DNA from: Poecilobothrus nobilitatus
Taxonomy: Eukaryota > Arthropoda > Insecta > Diptera > Dolichopodidae
NCBI GenBank assembly: GCA_947095535.1
Contig: OX352772.1
Coordinates: forward strand, 52,409,445 to 52,473,444
DNA: 64,000 nucleotides
Direction of reading: 5' to 3'
How positions within the stretch are numbered: the first letter of the stretch is position 1; each line of letters begins with the position of its first letter. The notes below the pieces were generated by a model. The model ran no database searches, had not been told where the DNA came from, and worked only from the letters and a program-made list of their open reading frames with translations. Positions 11,401 to 24,114 of this stretch are shown piece after piece. The translations under genes were made by a program, and so were the position numbers.

Positions 11401-12645
11401 GTTGCACCAAATAAATAAGAAATAACTTATCATTTTGTAATTGAAAGGTGATTAGTTAATTAAATTATCATAAAAATTAAGAGTTTTGTTACATTAAAAA
11501 TATTCATTAATCACTTATCAAGTAGCATTTTGATAATTAGCATAATTTTTTGATTAAAGAAAATTTTCTTATCGATTTTTGATAAGTGGAATTATTTTAC
11601 AATCCGAAATAAATTAATTTTCATGATTTTTTAAATTTAAAATTACTATATACAGTTCTGGAAATTAGAATAACTACAATTCCTTTTTTAAGAATATTTT
11701 AGCTGTTAGCAAAAGTTTATACATTTGATTGTTGTGTTGATGTTTTTATATTTTGTTAAATTTTTATTAGTTGCATTGATCCTTATTTGGTAATATATGC
11801 TTTCGTAGAAATAAACACCTAATAAAATATCTAAATGGATATTAGAATACTTACCTTAGTCCTAATATCCTTATTTTTAATTGGATAGTTACCTTAGTTT
11901 TAATTGGATAGTGACAAATATATTCAAGATTATGACGTGCTACTCAAAGCTAAAAAATTTGGTCCAATATAATATAATATTTTATATTGAATTATTTATG
12001 ACGATAAATTATTCTTAGGATAAATATTATGTTTATATTAAGAATAATATAAGTAATTTATTTATATGAGGTTATTTTAATTCCCAGCACTGTATTTGTA
12101 TATTAGCTTATTCAGAACGTATGAAGAAAGTTTAAAAATAAAAATCAATAAATGTAGTATTAAACTAAACATGATACAGTAACTTACAATAATGATTGAT
12201 TATGGTTTTTTTTAAATATATATAAAAAAATTGGTGTATAAAATCAGACCTATAATTGCTTTATTGAATATTATTTTAAATATTATATGTATGTGTATAT
12301 ACGTGTAATAAAATAATAAGAAATTCAAAAGTGACAAATTTAGAATAACAGGACAATTAATTTTGTAAATTACTTTATTAAATAATGCATTTTTAATTTT
12401 TGTTTTATCTAAAGAAGTCTTTAAAAGAAACTATTAATAATGGGAAGCATTGAATTACTATTTAGAGAAATAATTTGACATGCATAGCGTATTTTGATAA
12501 GTTTGGTTTTTTTTGGAAAAATGGTTATCATATTTATTTATTGATAAGAGATAAGTTGTTGAGTTGATAAGTGAGTGAAATTTAAAAAACTTTCGTGCAA
12601 CACTAATCACTTACACTTATCATGATTAGTTTGTTTTGATTGGAT

Positions 12646-12820
12646 GATAACCCATTCATAACTAATTAAATAATCAAATAATCATTTTTTTGATAAGTTT
12701 TTGTTGCATCAAAAACTATTTATATATTTGCTAATAACTCAATAAAGTTTCGATTAGTGAAAAGCACTCACTTATCAAAAACAAAAAAAAAAAAAAATTA
12801 TTATTTGATTAGTGAATTTG
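12646..12820. mobile_element. ACTTATCA foldback MITE, copy 2
   Basis: Same motif series as at 11,257 (TAATTAAATAATCAAATAAT, GATAAGTTTTTGTTGCA, GTTTCGATTAGTG, CACTTATC), ending in TTATTTGATTAGTGAA, the inverted counterpart of its start. The terminal bases are eroded. Confidence 0.5.
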
Positions 12821-13080
12821 TTGAAATTTTCCTTTTTTAAACATAGAAATTCAACATTTTTTTTTTCAAGATTTAATTTTTAAACTTTTTTGGTTATTTG
12901 ACATATTTTGTTTTTCGACATTTTTTTTATACGATATTTTGTTTTTGTATAAAAAGACTAGCGTAATTTTGAGACACGATATTTTGACACGCGAAATTTA
13001 AAAACGTAATATTTTGAAAAACGAGATTTCTAAAAACAAGAAATTTTGAAATAGAAGATTTTAATTGGTGAGTTTTCGAT

Positions 13081-14970
13081 ACATTCTTGATTTTTAATTG
13101 AATGGGTGATCCTTAATTTTTTTTTTGAAAAACATTCGAACATGACTTACATGACTGATAGAAGGCTTAAGAAGAATTTCAAACTGTAGTGAAATTAAAA
13201 TTGTAATTTCAATAATATGTAGTGAAATTGATGAATTTGACGAATGAAGGGTTTTTACTAAAAATTAGAATACATTGTTTTTTTTTTGTGCTATTTTTTT
13301 ATAGGTGTTGAAAATTAGTGTTAGTTGTTAAAAATTTCATAATAAAAATTAGGCAAGTTCTATTCAATGGATCAGTGATTTATTAAAATTTAAAAATAAA
13401 AATAATTTAATATTCTAAAATGAAATTCTATTTAATAATACCATTTAATTTGAAAATAATTAAACACAAAAAATAATTTGACAAAATTATTCTAGCGAAT
13501 TTACTGTGGTTACAATGTACTTTTGTGTTTTTTTTTTTTTGTGGCCATTTATTTTTACGTATTTCTATTGTTATAAAATGGCAAGCATTTAAACAAAAAA
13601 AAGGTGAAGGTTATTTTTAAAAGAATATAAGTTGGTCTAATTGTTATAACAGTTTATAGTACAAAAAAAAAGGTTGTTAATTCAATGTCGACCAAATTAT
13701 TAATTATTATTTTATAGAATTTTTTAAAAAATCTTTATAGGATAAATTTTCCATTTTCCATTTTCATTTCATTTTTTTCGTTTTTTTTTTTGTTTTTGTT
13801 TTGTTAATAAGGTAAAGTAAAAGTTATTTTGTACAATAAATAAATTCATTACAGAAAAATTAGGGAAAATTTTTTTTTATAAATTTGGTTTGAAATTTTA
13901 ATGCCATAATGCAGGTTTGAAATTTTTTTTCTTTGATTTGAAATTAACTAAATTTGATAAAAAAAGTGTTAACTTATGTTTTTTATTCTTCATTTGGAAT
14001 CATACTCTTTTTCAACTATATAAAATGAACTTCAGGCAATAAATGTTAACAAATTTATTTGGCCTTTTAAATTATTTAGAACAGATTTTTTTTCAGATTT
14101 TTTTGTTTTCAGATTTTCCTTCAAATAAAAAATTGATATCTTTATAAGATAGCAATAATATAATATGGTATAAGGATATTTGGGTATAAGGATGTTTATA
14201 ATATGTTTTAATTTAAGTAATCGTAATATTATATAGGATTATTGTAAGGACTAAGATATTTTAGGCTATACTACTTGTGTAATACATACACATATATATT
14301 TTCGTAAAATATAATAAAAAGCATTTACTAATTCATTAATAGATAAAAAATCCGGCTCGAAGGACCAAAAAATGTTTAGAAAAAAAAACACTATTTAAAA
14401 AATTAAAAATCCCATTTCAAAATAATTTTAAAAAAAAACCATATATAATTCATTTATAATTAACTTACATAAGAAACCTTAAAAATATTAAAAAATTAAT
14501 TTCATTACTTTAAAAATATACTGCTAACACTTAGACGGTTCGATTACGATTTAAAAAAAATTCATGAAATTTGGGTTTATATAAACTTGAGTTAAACGGT
14601 TCAGGACTAACGTTTAACCCAAGGTCAGTAACTTTGAATTTAATGTACATAATAAAATAAAAAAAATAAAGTATATGTATAAAAAAAATATGTAGTGTAT
14701 ATAAAGAGATTAAAATTATTGAATATATAAAAAATATAAAATTATTGTGAATAAAATAATTTTAGTTAATGTAACTGACACCTTGTGTCCCAAAATGAAA
14801 ACAATTATATTTTGACAATTTCTATCTAACATTGTGAATTTGTTTGGTTTTGACAATTAATGTAAGTATAAATAATACTTTTTTTTTTTTTAAAAACAAT
14901 GTATTCATAATTATTAGAAATAATATTAATTTAGATATATTAATAGCAAACAAAAATGTGGATGATTTTT
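13081..14970. other. AT-rich stretch without gene
   Basis: Long homopolymers and no supported coding or repeat feature. Confidence 0.5.
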
Positions 14971-14974
14971 AAAG

Positions 14975-15248
14975 ATGTTGCATGCTGATCGCCACCAGGA
15001 CCCAACCATCACTCAGGTACGTGGATTCACCTTTGCTCAGATAAGTAATATGCATTTTGTTATTAAAGTAATATGATTCTTTGGGCTGTCTTCATTTCAT
15101 GTTGTATGTGCTGGCTCAAAAGTTGCAGGTAACACCCAGGTATGTATAAATAAATGTATTTATTTTACATTTAATGATGATACATGATACATTCAATGAT
15201 ATCTTTCTTTTAGGTTGCTGATTCAGGATTGAACAGCAGATGTAAATA
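14975..15248 (+). other. possible cluster of short exons
   Basis: A small patch of higher GC has three consensus-like 5' splice sites: ACTCAG/GTACGT at 15,016/15,017, CCCAG/GTATGT at 15,139/15,140 and AATA/GTAAGT at 15,248/15,249. A good acceptor (CTTTCTTTTAG) precedes 15,214. Segment A (14,975-15,016) reads MLHADRHQDPTITQ from its ATG and joins in frame to segment C (15,214-15,248), reading VADSGLNSRCK. Segment B ends at 15,139 in the same phase (AGNTQ), so A and B could be alternative exons. I do not recognise the protein. No long reading frame supports it and sites like these can occur by chance, so the call is tentative. Confidence 0.3.
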
Positions 15249-15249
15249 G

Positions 15250-16085
15250 TAAGTATTTTTATCATTTAAAAATTTACTTTAAATGATTTTTTAATTTTTA
15301 AGAGGAAAGAAAAAACATTTATTTCTTTATAAAGAATAAAATTTTTAAAAACATATAATAGTTGAAATTAAATAAAGAATTTAAATTTTTGTTGGAAAAA
15401 ACAAAATTTGAAAAGAAAAATGCTTAAGCATTACGAAAAATGTTTTTAATTAATAATTTTATAAATTCATTTTAAAGCTTTAAATTTTAAAAAAAGATAT
15501 TTTCGATTTAAAACTCAGTTTGGTTGTCAAAAATCCAAATTTTTTATTTAGAAATTTAAGGCATATCAAAATTAATATAAGTTAGGATATAGAAGGTAAT
15601 TTATGTTATCCATTTTTTCTAATTACTTAGCTAGATAATTTAACTTAAACATTTTTTAAAAAAATAATGTTAATTCATTTATATTTTATAAAATTTACCT
15701 AATCTACTTAGTTTACTTATGCTAACTCATTATAATTTAAAAAAAAAAGAATGAAATTAAAATAAAACCTATCCTACCTTATCCTAAATAATTTTTATGC
15801 TTAGGTTAGATTATGTAAAAGTGGCTGTCGGAAAGGAACTCTTAGACCGTATTTAGATACTCGTTATAAAACTAATTTGACTTTTTTGCAAAACGAAGAA
15901 TACTCTTCACATTCTTGCCTTTTAGATCGCTGAGGTTGCTGCAGAGATATTGTCCCAAATGGATGTTTCCTTTAATTGACAAGACTGGGCTTGTGCAAAG
16001 GGGATGAAGAGTCGTTTCTTTCTCTTTTTATGCTTATGTTTACTATATTCTATGAGTTGTCTAATCATCAATAGTTCTGTTTAAT
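15250..16085. other. AT-rich stretch; possible LINE tail at its end
   Basis: No gene. The less AT-rich part at 15,800-16,060 lies just downstream (minus strand) of the LINE coding fragment and may be its decayed 3' end, which I could not confirm. Confidence 0.4.
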
Positions 16086-16089
16086 CAGA

Positions 16090-16590
16090 GTATCTTTATG
16101 CGGAATACTTATGTCGTCTTATAAGGGATCTCAATTAATATTACCCAGATTATATTCGATGGTTTTACATGAAGCCCTTCTAGTATATTGATATAGTTGA
16201 TATGATTGTGGTTTACTATGTAACCATTTTTATCAAGAAAGATGAAATGTTCAAGTGCTATAAATCCTGCGAGTAAGGTTTTTCTAATGTATTTCTCATA
16301 TATTTTAATGCGATATTAGACCATTTTCATGAATGTTTTGTGCCCTTACATAATGGTTTCGAACAAGTCTTATTATAAAACTGCCGTTTGATTCTTTGTA
16401 CAAATATTGGTTGGAATAGAAATATTTATAGTCAGATTCGGGTTTATGTGATTTATTTATATATACTCTAATACACTTTCTTTCGAATTTCCGAAATTGT
16501 TCCATAAGGCTTGCGCTTATGTTATACCATACAGGTATACTAAATGTCATCATAGCGTTCTTAGTAGCGTTTGATATGATATGACTTTAA
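16090..16590 (-). pseudogene. jockey-like LINE ORF2 fragment (C-terminal)
   Basis: The minus-strand frame 16,553-16,305 reads FSIPVWYNISASLMEQFRKF followed by ERKCIRVY, SDYKYFYSNQYLY and FIIRLVRNHYVRA. This is the segment after the reverse-transcriptase domain in jockey-clade non-LTR retrotransposons (known pattern: Y-G-x-P-x-W-F-N-I-S ... FERKCLR ... DYxxYxSNxxLY). After a frameshift the similarity continues at about 16,300-16,130 with GFIALEHFIFLDKNGYIVN. Upstream catalytic parts are missing, so it is a dead 3' fragment, as left by 5'-truncated target-primed insertion. Different from the LINE tails at 5.6 and 54 kb. Confidence 0.75.
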
Positions 16591-16599
16591 TTGTATTGC

Positions 16600-19350
16600 T
16601 AAGAGTTTAATTATAAAATGTATACATATAAGCCTTATATAAGTAATATAAGCCTTACTTTTGATATATTATTTTTTCTTTTTAAATCTCTAATTTTAAG
16701 ATCTCCTTTTTTATTTTTGTTATTATGTAATTTGATATTTTTAAGGATTTTATTAAATTGTAAGTGGCATTTATATAAATGTAATAAAAAAATTTTTTTT
16801 TTCTAATTTATTTAATTTAATCCAATCTAATTTTTTATTTCTTAAATGGAAGTATTAAAAATAAAGAAAATATTAATCAAAGATTTTTCCAAGATGAAAT
16901 ATTAATCTGAAATTTTTTTTCTTCATTTATCCTAGTTTTTTGTTTTTATTTGAATTTTTATTTCAGTATTCAATTTAATTTTCCTTACTTTGTGGTAGGG
17001 GTTTTTTTTTTCCAAAAAAAGATTGTATTTTGTTTTATTTTTTCAAATTTAAGATGGTCTATAAATCAAAAATAAAATCGGAGACTGGCTCTGAATTTTT
17101 GTCAACTGTTGTCCTTTGATAAGTTTTTTTTTCTCTTTCAAAAAAAAAAGAAAAAAGAAAGTTTCTGTGTATATATTATGATTAAAATATAGTATATGAG
17201 TGTATTAACTTTTTTATGTTATTTAAAAAAAAACTAAGTATGAAAAAAAAAAAAATTAAAGAAAATGAGAAACCAATATAAAACGCGGGAAAAATTATTA
17301 AAAAAAAAATAAAGCAAATAATGAGAATAAATAAATGTTGAATAAAAACTAAATAAAAGAAAATAAAAAAAATGTATGTGTAAAGTTGTTCCATATCTAA
17401 ATTTGAAAATTTGATTGTACTTTTACTTAAAAACTTCAATATTAATATGGCGCCCACTTATATCAATCCTAAAAGTATGCAATTTACATTAATTTCTTTT
17501 AAAAGAAACTTTTGAGAAAAATAAGGACCCAAATTACTAACTTATATTTCCAACTAATACTAGTAAATTTCGAATATGATTGTTAGTTGATTGTTAGATT
17601 AGACGGGTCTTATAAATAACACAAAATACGGAACACAAATCGTGATTTTGGCGTTCTTGTTATAGGTATATAAGTTTCTGTATTTCAGTATTGAGTTTCT
17701 CTACGACTATTACGTTGGATTTGTTTGATTTTTGGCATAATACATTTAATTTTATATAACTCTTCAAACAAAAGACATTGCTATAAAAGTCAAGCTAATG
17801 CTACATTTCGACAATGACTCAAGGTCATTAAGTCTTTTTAAACTTTAAAATCATCTATGATTTTAAAAGGTATAACTTGTATATTATTTAAATACTGAAG
17901 AGCAGTACTGGGTCTGGGATACTGAAGGTATGAATTATATTCTAACATGAGTTTTATAGATTTAAAGCAAATTTAAAATATAGATTACCTATTTTTTTTT
18001 TCTACTGAAGAAGACTTAGCATTTTGCGTTCGTAAAAATGTGAACATTTTACGAGAGTTTGTCATTTATTATTATGCCTCTTAATAATTTTTTAATTTAA
18101 ATGTGGATTTTAAAACAAAAAGGCGATAATTTGTTAAACTGTTATATTTTTAAAATAATTTTATGATAGTTAAATATTTATTATATTTTTATGGTATTAC
18201 AATACTTATGATTTTTTATTTGATAGAAAAGCTTAAAATAGAAAAGAAAACCTTTTACTATTATTTTTCTTTTGCATACGCAAAGTCGCAGAATACACAT
18301 AAATCATTCTTAGTTCTTTACAACAAAAAACAAAAAAAAAAAACCATATAAATGTAGAACAAAAATAACAGAAATTAAAAAAATATAATAAATATACAAA
18401 AAAATATGCGGCAATGTCGTTTTACACACAAATTTGGCACCATATTTTGTATTTTTCGCATTATTTTTATTTATTTGTGCTTATTTTTTTTTTGTTCCTT
18501 TGTTTGATCGGTTAAGAGAGTCCATATTGCATTTAGGCAATTATTACTGGACATAATGTAATTTGAAATTTATTAATACAAAATATAATAAAGTCTATCA
18601 AGGATTTATGATCCTTAACACTAAAACGGTTATTGTATGTTTAAAACAAAATTAAATTGGGTGTTAGTGGTTATAAAGAGTAGAGTATGTTAGATATTGA
18701 ACTACAGTGATCTTTTTTTTTTTTTTTTTAGTTGATTTTTTAGAAATCAGAAAAAGGATATTCACGAAAAAATGAGTGTCCAGTTATATGCATTTCATTC
18801 TGTTGACGTAATCCAAATATCTGAAAATTGGGTAAGTAAATATTTGAAAAATAATATTTTATATATTATGTTTTACGTCTTAAATAATGATTTCATTAAA
18901 TTTTATTTTTAATTCACATTCAATAAGTGCTAGTTCGGTTATAAGTGTAGATAAGTGTAGAAACAAGTTTCCATCTCTTATGAATTTAGATATTTCCCTT
19001 TTTGGTATGAAGAACTGTTCAACAAAATCTCTATTTAAAACAAACTACAGAAAACTTATGAAAATTTAATTTATATGATGTAGGTTTTAATTTATTTATT
19101 GTAAATTTAGAAAACATTTAATAAAGTATTTTGGAGCTAATTTGCAAAAGTATATTGGTAAAATAATTGTTCTCCCAGAAAGTTTGGTTTTAATCAATTT
19201 TCTATAAAATAATAATACCTTTTCTATATATGGATTTTAATCTGATTCTATTACAAGTTTTTTCTTTTGCTTTTGTTGGTCTTAAAAAAATGTAAGATCA
19301 GAAAAATTAGTTTAATTAAATTCTAAATTATTTGCAATTATTTTTTTTTA
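16600..19350. other. AT-rich stretch without gene
   Basis: Rich in A and T runs (for example 17,135-17,160, 17,225-17,260, 18,710-18,730). Short hydrophobic reading frames at 16,618-16,806 and 17,182-17,457 are what AT-rich DNA produces by chance. Confidence 0.5.
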
Positions 19351-19357
19351 ATTACCC

Positions 19358-19553
19358 GGGGGATCTCGGTGGCCTAGTGGGTAAGAGCGTATAAAATACG
19401 CAGTAACAAACACTGATGGAGTGTGGATTCAAATTCCACACACGCCGTATGAATAATTCCTCCTTACGACATTTACAGCCATGACTGAAAAAGAAAGACT
19501 GCGTAATTTTCTTGTCACATTTATGTGACAGGGGAATAAAACTAAAAAAAAAA
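19358..19553 (+). mobile_element. SINE-1 copy 3
   Basis: The best-preserved plus-strand copy: GGATCTCGGTGGCCTAGTGG (A box), GTGTGGATTCAAATTCCACA (B box with paired T-arm), CCTCCTTACGACATTTACAG and CTTGTCACATTTATGTGACA in the body, then an A-run at 19,544-19,553. The body motif TGTCACATTTATGTGACA is itself palindromic. Confidence 0.85.
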
Positions 19554-19886
19554 TTTCCCGAAGATTGTCATGTTGGTATTTCTTTTAGATGATTTCAATT
19601 GACGACGTTTCTTTATGTGTTCTGTATACTTGAATTTTATTTACAATCTATATAACTTTTATCTATTTTATACTACTGTAATGAAATATATCTTTCGAAA
19701 ATTTAAATAAATGGAACAAATTCTGATTTAAAAACAATAATTGTTAGATGATCAAAGGATTCTCTAATTATATTTTCAATATATATAATTGACTAATCAT
19801 TAGTTGATTAAAACCGAAAATCTCTTAATATAAAATTCGTATTAAAAACTTTACAAAAAAAAAACCTATACATAAAAGGAAGAAGA
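19554..19886. other. AT-rich stretch without gene
   Basis: Nothing recognised. Confidence 0.5.
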
Positions 19887-20270
19887 GTTTGGAGTTTATT
19901 CTGTCAACTCTAGGATATTCGTGTACGAAAATAATATATACTTGTTTCATAACTTTTAATCATCTTTTAGAAAATTTAAAATATCAAAACTTAATTAAAT
20001 CCCGAGATATATTTATGTAAATTTTGGATCTGTATAGTAACTACTTGACCCCATTGCGCAAAACCAACCAAAATTTACACAAATTTTTCGTATAAAACTT
20101 CAGGTATCTAGCTTTAGTATCAAGATATGAGTACATATATAAATTTTTAGATACCCGAACTTTTTCCGTTAGACTTAGACCATATTTTTTAGAAGTCTTT
20201 AGTATAAAACTTCCAAGTTACAGACACTGAGATATCTCCATATAATATATTCCAATAGTGAAACCACATC
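19887..20270 (-). repeat. possible CCGT-family relic
   Basis: CTGTCAACTCTAGGATATTCG at the left is close to the reverse of the family end (TACGGGTATCTAAGAGTTGAC at 37,351). Phrases such as CAGGTATCTAGCTTTAGT then resemble the repeated AAGCTAGGTATCTGAAATTT of the 61.2-kb copy. Strongly decayed. Confidence 0.4.
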
Positions 20271-22360
20271 ATTTTTATATATGTTAGTAAAAATAAATGT
20301 CAACTTATTTAATGAAATGAGATGGTAAAAATTTCAAAATCCTAACTTTATTAAATTTTGAAATTATGGTAAGTGCAATGGAATGGTTGAAGGAATGCAC
20401 ATAGCTAATTCCACCCTTGAGTATGAACTCACCCCTGACTATGAATTTTTCTCCATATCTTAAGCACCGCATTTAAGGTGCCACAAAAATGTAATGGCAA
20501 ATTTATGATACCATTGAACTATGTTTATACTATTATATTGAAGTGTATCTATTGTCAAAGCTAATATAGATATAAAATAAAAGATATATCTAGAGATTAT
20601 AAAAATATTATACGATAATGCTACAGAATTCTAAAATATTATTTAGAAGGAACATTATGTACTTGAAATTTCTTAGAAAATTATTTAGTATAATTTTCTA
20701 TTTAAAAAAAAAAAAAATTTTTTTATATTTTGTAAGGAATATTTAAAATTCTTTGGGATACATTCCTTTAGAAAATGCACATTGCTTGATTGTTTAGAAA
20801 TAAAAAAAATAAAAAAAAAAATTATAAAATTCCAAACAAAATTTTTAAAATGGTTTACCTATAAAATTTTTTTTTTTTTTTATTTTGTATAAACGAACAT
20901 TATTTTAATGATCTACTGCATCATTATTTTCTCTGCAAATATTTTTTTTTTGTTTATACTAAAAATTTTTTCTTTATTTGTCCTTTATTTTATGGTATTA
21001 AAACAAATTATAACTGTTAAGAATAACAGCAACTATACTATATATAACTAATATCAACACTACTATACTGATTTACTATTAATACTAAAAAATATGTAGG
21101 ACAAGGTTAAACAAAAAAAAAAAAAAAAAAAATAATAAAATAAGATTTTATAATGTTAGTGCTTAAATAAATATTTAAAAAGTGAAATTTTATATTTTAT
21201 TGATAAATTCGGAAAAAGAAAAAATATAATAAAAAAAAAACAAAACTGGGATATAGAATAAAAGTGAAAAACTAAAAATTGTCCAGGATATTAAAAATAA
21301 AATAAATCTCTAGAGTCTGTATTATACATATACATATATATTGTAATTCTACATATATATATTAAAATAATAATAAATTATGTAAAGGAAATTTTATTTA
21401 TTAATTTATTAGGTTTTTATTTAATATAAATAACAATAAAAATATACGAGTATAGCAAAATTTAATATAAAAAATATAATAGAAATTTTAATATTAAAAA
21501 CAGTTTAAATTTTTTTTTTTTGCATTTTTCCCTTGTGGTATATATGATAAAATTTAGATAAAGTTAATCAAAAAAAAAAAAAAAAAAAATTAATACTAAA
21601 AATAAATATTAATATATTATTATTATATATAATTTTCGTAATAAATTTATTGGTCTTTAGTTCTGTGCGTGTAAAGTTTTATATTGTAATAGAAATTTTT
21701 TCATAAATTTTCATACTTATTTCGGAAATCGTGGTAAAATTGATTTTAGTTGAGACACAAACCATATCAATATTTATCTTCTTTTCCTTCCAATAAATAG
21801 CCTTTACAGAATGTAGTGATATTATTGTATAAAGAGATTGTTTACATGTTGCTGACATGTTGTTCTGTTTTGTGTCATATGTGTCGATGGTTTTTGCCGT
21901 TAATAAATGCAATTAATCTGACCAACATGTATGAGATTGATTCTCTCTTTTTTTCTGTTCACTCTTTCTTCCACAATTATAGTTTTGACATATTAGTTGA
22001 TCGTCTAGCAGTTTAACCAAAATATTTTTGGTAGGATTGACTTATTTTGTTCAGAAGTCTACATTTTACTTTAAATTCTTGTAAGATGGAAATATTTGTG
22101 CGATATGTCCATTAAATTTTCAGTCCCCTACGATACATTGATACCTCAAAATTTTCTATTGATTTTCTATCTGCCTTCCTCACGACTAATGTTTTTGATA
22201 TTGACATATTTTACAACCTTACTCGTGTAAAACCTGTTTTGTAAAATTCAGAACTAAAATCTTAAAAGAAATTGCATGTTTATAGGAATTTATTGAGAAT
22301 TAAAAAATTTTTTTGATTATAAATTACGGCATGATAAAAAATTAAATTAGAATTTTTTTT
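20271..22360. other. AT-rich stretch without gene
   Basis: Many A and T homopolymers and short TA runs; no supported feature. Small overlapping frames at 21,679-22,016 have no recognisable similarity. Confidence 0.5.
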
Positions 22361-22367
22361 TTTTTAA

Positions 22368-22635
22368 TTTATTCCAGTTGCCGCATAATTTGCAAGTGTG
22401 GCTGGAAATGTCCTAAGAGGGAATTATCCGTACGATTTTTTTTTTTTTTTTAAATTTTTTTTATTCTTTTTATTCAATTTAGTATAACAATGAAAAAAGT
22501 TTTATAAAAATTGTTTTTGTTCTTATAAATAAAGTATTAATTCTAAAATTTTAATTAATTTAAGTATTAATTAATTATGGCATTCGAATCCATAATATCT
22601 CGGTGTACCGTTTAGATCATTGAGGCGCCTAGATT
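22368..22635 (-). mobile_element. SINE-1 copy 4, decayed and interrupted
   Basis: The left part (GTGGCTGGAAATGTCCTAAG then AGGGAATTATCCGTACG) matches the SINE-1 body on the minus strand. The right part (GGCATTCGAATCC ... GATCATTGAGGCGCCT) matches the B box and the head. About 130 bp of AT-rich DNA with a T-run at 22,437 separates them, either an insertion or local expansion. Confidence 0.6.
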
Positions 22636-22639
22636 TTTT

Positions 22640-23330
22640 TCTTAAATTCCGAATGAAAATTCTAATAAAAGAAAAAATTGTTAGAATTTATTTTACTTGT
22701 TTCATTTATGACGCGTTACAGAGCTAGTTATATTTTATAATACATAATTATAAAAAAATATGTAATAAAATATATAGAAGAAATAAATATAAAAAAATTT
22801 TAATTAAATATCAATTTTTATTATTTTGAAAGCAAAAAATAAAAACATTGTATTATATCAAACCAGCGAGCATCAATATATTGTTCAAAACCAATGATTC
22901 CAACAATATCATTGATACGATGATTTCTTATTCTTTTGCCAGCAAAAGTGATATTTTTAAACTGACGCGATGTTGATTATACTGTCATAAACTCATGTTT
23001 AGAATTTCTGCAAGACTTTTTCTAAAAAGAAATAGCCATTTTATATAATACTTGGCTTTTTCATAGCGATAAATATCACTTTTAATTTTAATAGTGTAGT
23101 TTTAACAGTCTAGATTTAGATATTTAAGAAAAATAGAGTTAATATAAAAGAAATAGGTATTAAAAATATTTTTTTTTAATTTTTGGTCCTTTATTTATGT
23201 TTATTCATTTTAGTAAAAATATTACATATTTTAGGTAATTTATTTTTAATTTTATTATTTAATTTTTAAAAAATCTGTTGTATAATTTTACAAAAAATTT
23301 ATTGTTTTATGCTTTTCAAAACAAAACAAA
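22640..23330. other. AT-rich stretch without gene
   Basis: Nothing recognised. Confidence 0.5.
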
Positions 23331-23612
23331 AACGAGGAAGAATACAGTTGCCTTTGTTAACTCTTAGATACCCGTACGAACCGTTAGTACGTTCACAGCC
23401 TGTCACTCTGCTTACAATATTATTTTTTTAATATTTTGGTATTTTAAAATAATTTGGGTGAATTTTATAATTTCTAGAACTATGGATTGTACATATATTC
23501 AAACTATATGTTTATACATTCTTTAAAAGCAGATTTTAACCTTCCACATAACGATTATCAATCCAAAACTTTTTCAAATATTCTATAGTACCATTTAATA
23601 CTAAGCGGTAAA
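23331..23612 (-). mobile_element. CCGT-family element, half 1 of a split copy
   Basis: This is the reverse complement of 37,108-37,395 at high similarity, including CAACTGTATTCTTCCTCG at the family end, the TACGGGTATCTAAGAGTTG motif and CTATAGTACCATTTAATACT. It stops at 23,612 (AAGCGGTAAA) where the Helitron-like array begins; the other half resumes at 30,382. Confidence 0.85.
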
Positions 23613-23739
23613 TCTATAATATAATACACAAGATGTTGGCGAGACCTTGCCAACATGTAAAAAAAAATATTTTATATCTATAATAAAACACTCACACTGA
23701 ATGTAAACTAAACTGGCAATGATGATATTTCTGTATATC

Positions 23740-24112
23740 TAAATATAATAAAAGACAAGTTGCTGCTGCTGAGTAGCGTGCCCTCCTGTTATGTTAAATG
23801 TTAATTTAACAAATGTTATACTATGAAAAGAAAGAAACGTACATCTGATATTTACCCATCTAAATATAATCTAAATATAATAAAAGACAAGTTGCTGCTG
23901 CTGAGTAGCGTGCCCTCCTGTTATGTTAAATGTTAATTTAACAAATGTTATACTATGAAAAGAAAGAAACGTACATCTGATATTTACCCATCTAAATATA
24001 ATAAAAGACAAGTTGCTGCTGCTGAGTAACGTGCCCTCCTGTTATGTTAAATGTTAATTTAACAAATGTTATACTATGAAAAGAAAGAAACGTACATCTG
24101 ATATTTACCCAT
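23740..24112 (+). repeat. 121-bp unit, three tandem copies
   Basis: Three copies of a unit starting CTAAATATAATAAAAGACAA and holding GTTGCTGCTGCTGAGTAGCG and CGTACATCTGATATTTACCC. Spacing is 132 bp (11-bp duplication of CTAAATATAAT) then 121 bp. The copies are almost identical, so the expansion is recent. Confidence 0.92.
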
Positions 24113-24114
24113 AT

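Larger units (their letters stand above)
10850..13080. repeat. composite inverted-repeat region
   Basis: Both ends carry short arrays of a degenerate 15-17 bp motif like TTTTAAAATCTCGCG: 10,855-10,975 in one orientation, and about 12,945-13,060 in the opposite orientation. Between them are copies of the ACTTATCA foldback family (11,257-11,400 and 12,646-12,820, plus fragments at 11,400-11,600 and 12,500-12,640). The whole may be one old foldback element with internal insertions, or two unrelated repeats that happen to flank the inner ones. No reading frame of note. Confidence 0.45.

Noticed and set aside
17182..17457. Hydrophobic 91-residue frame that looks like membrane segments
   Set aside because: Phe/Ile/Leu-rich frames arise by chance in T-rich DNA; no known motif or conserved neighbour.
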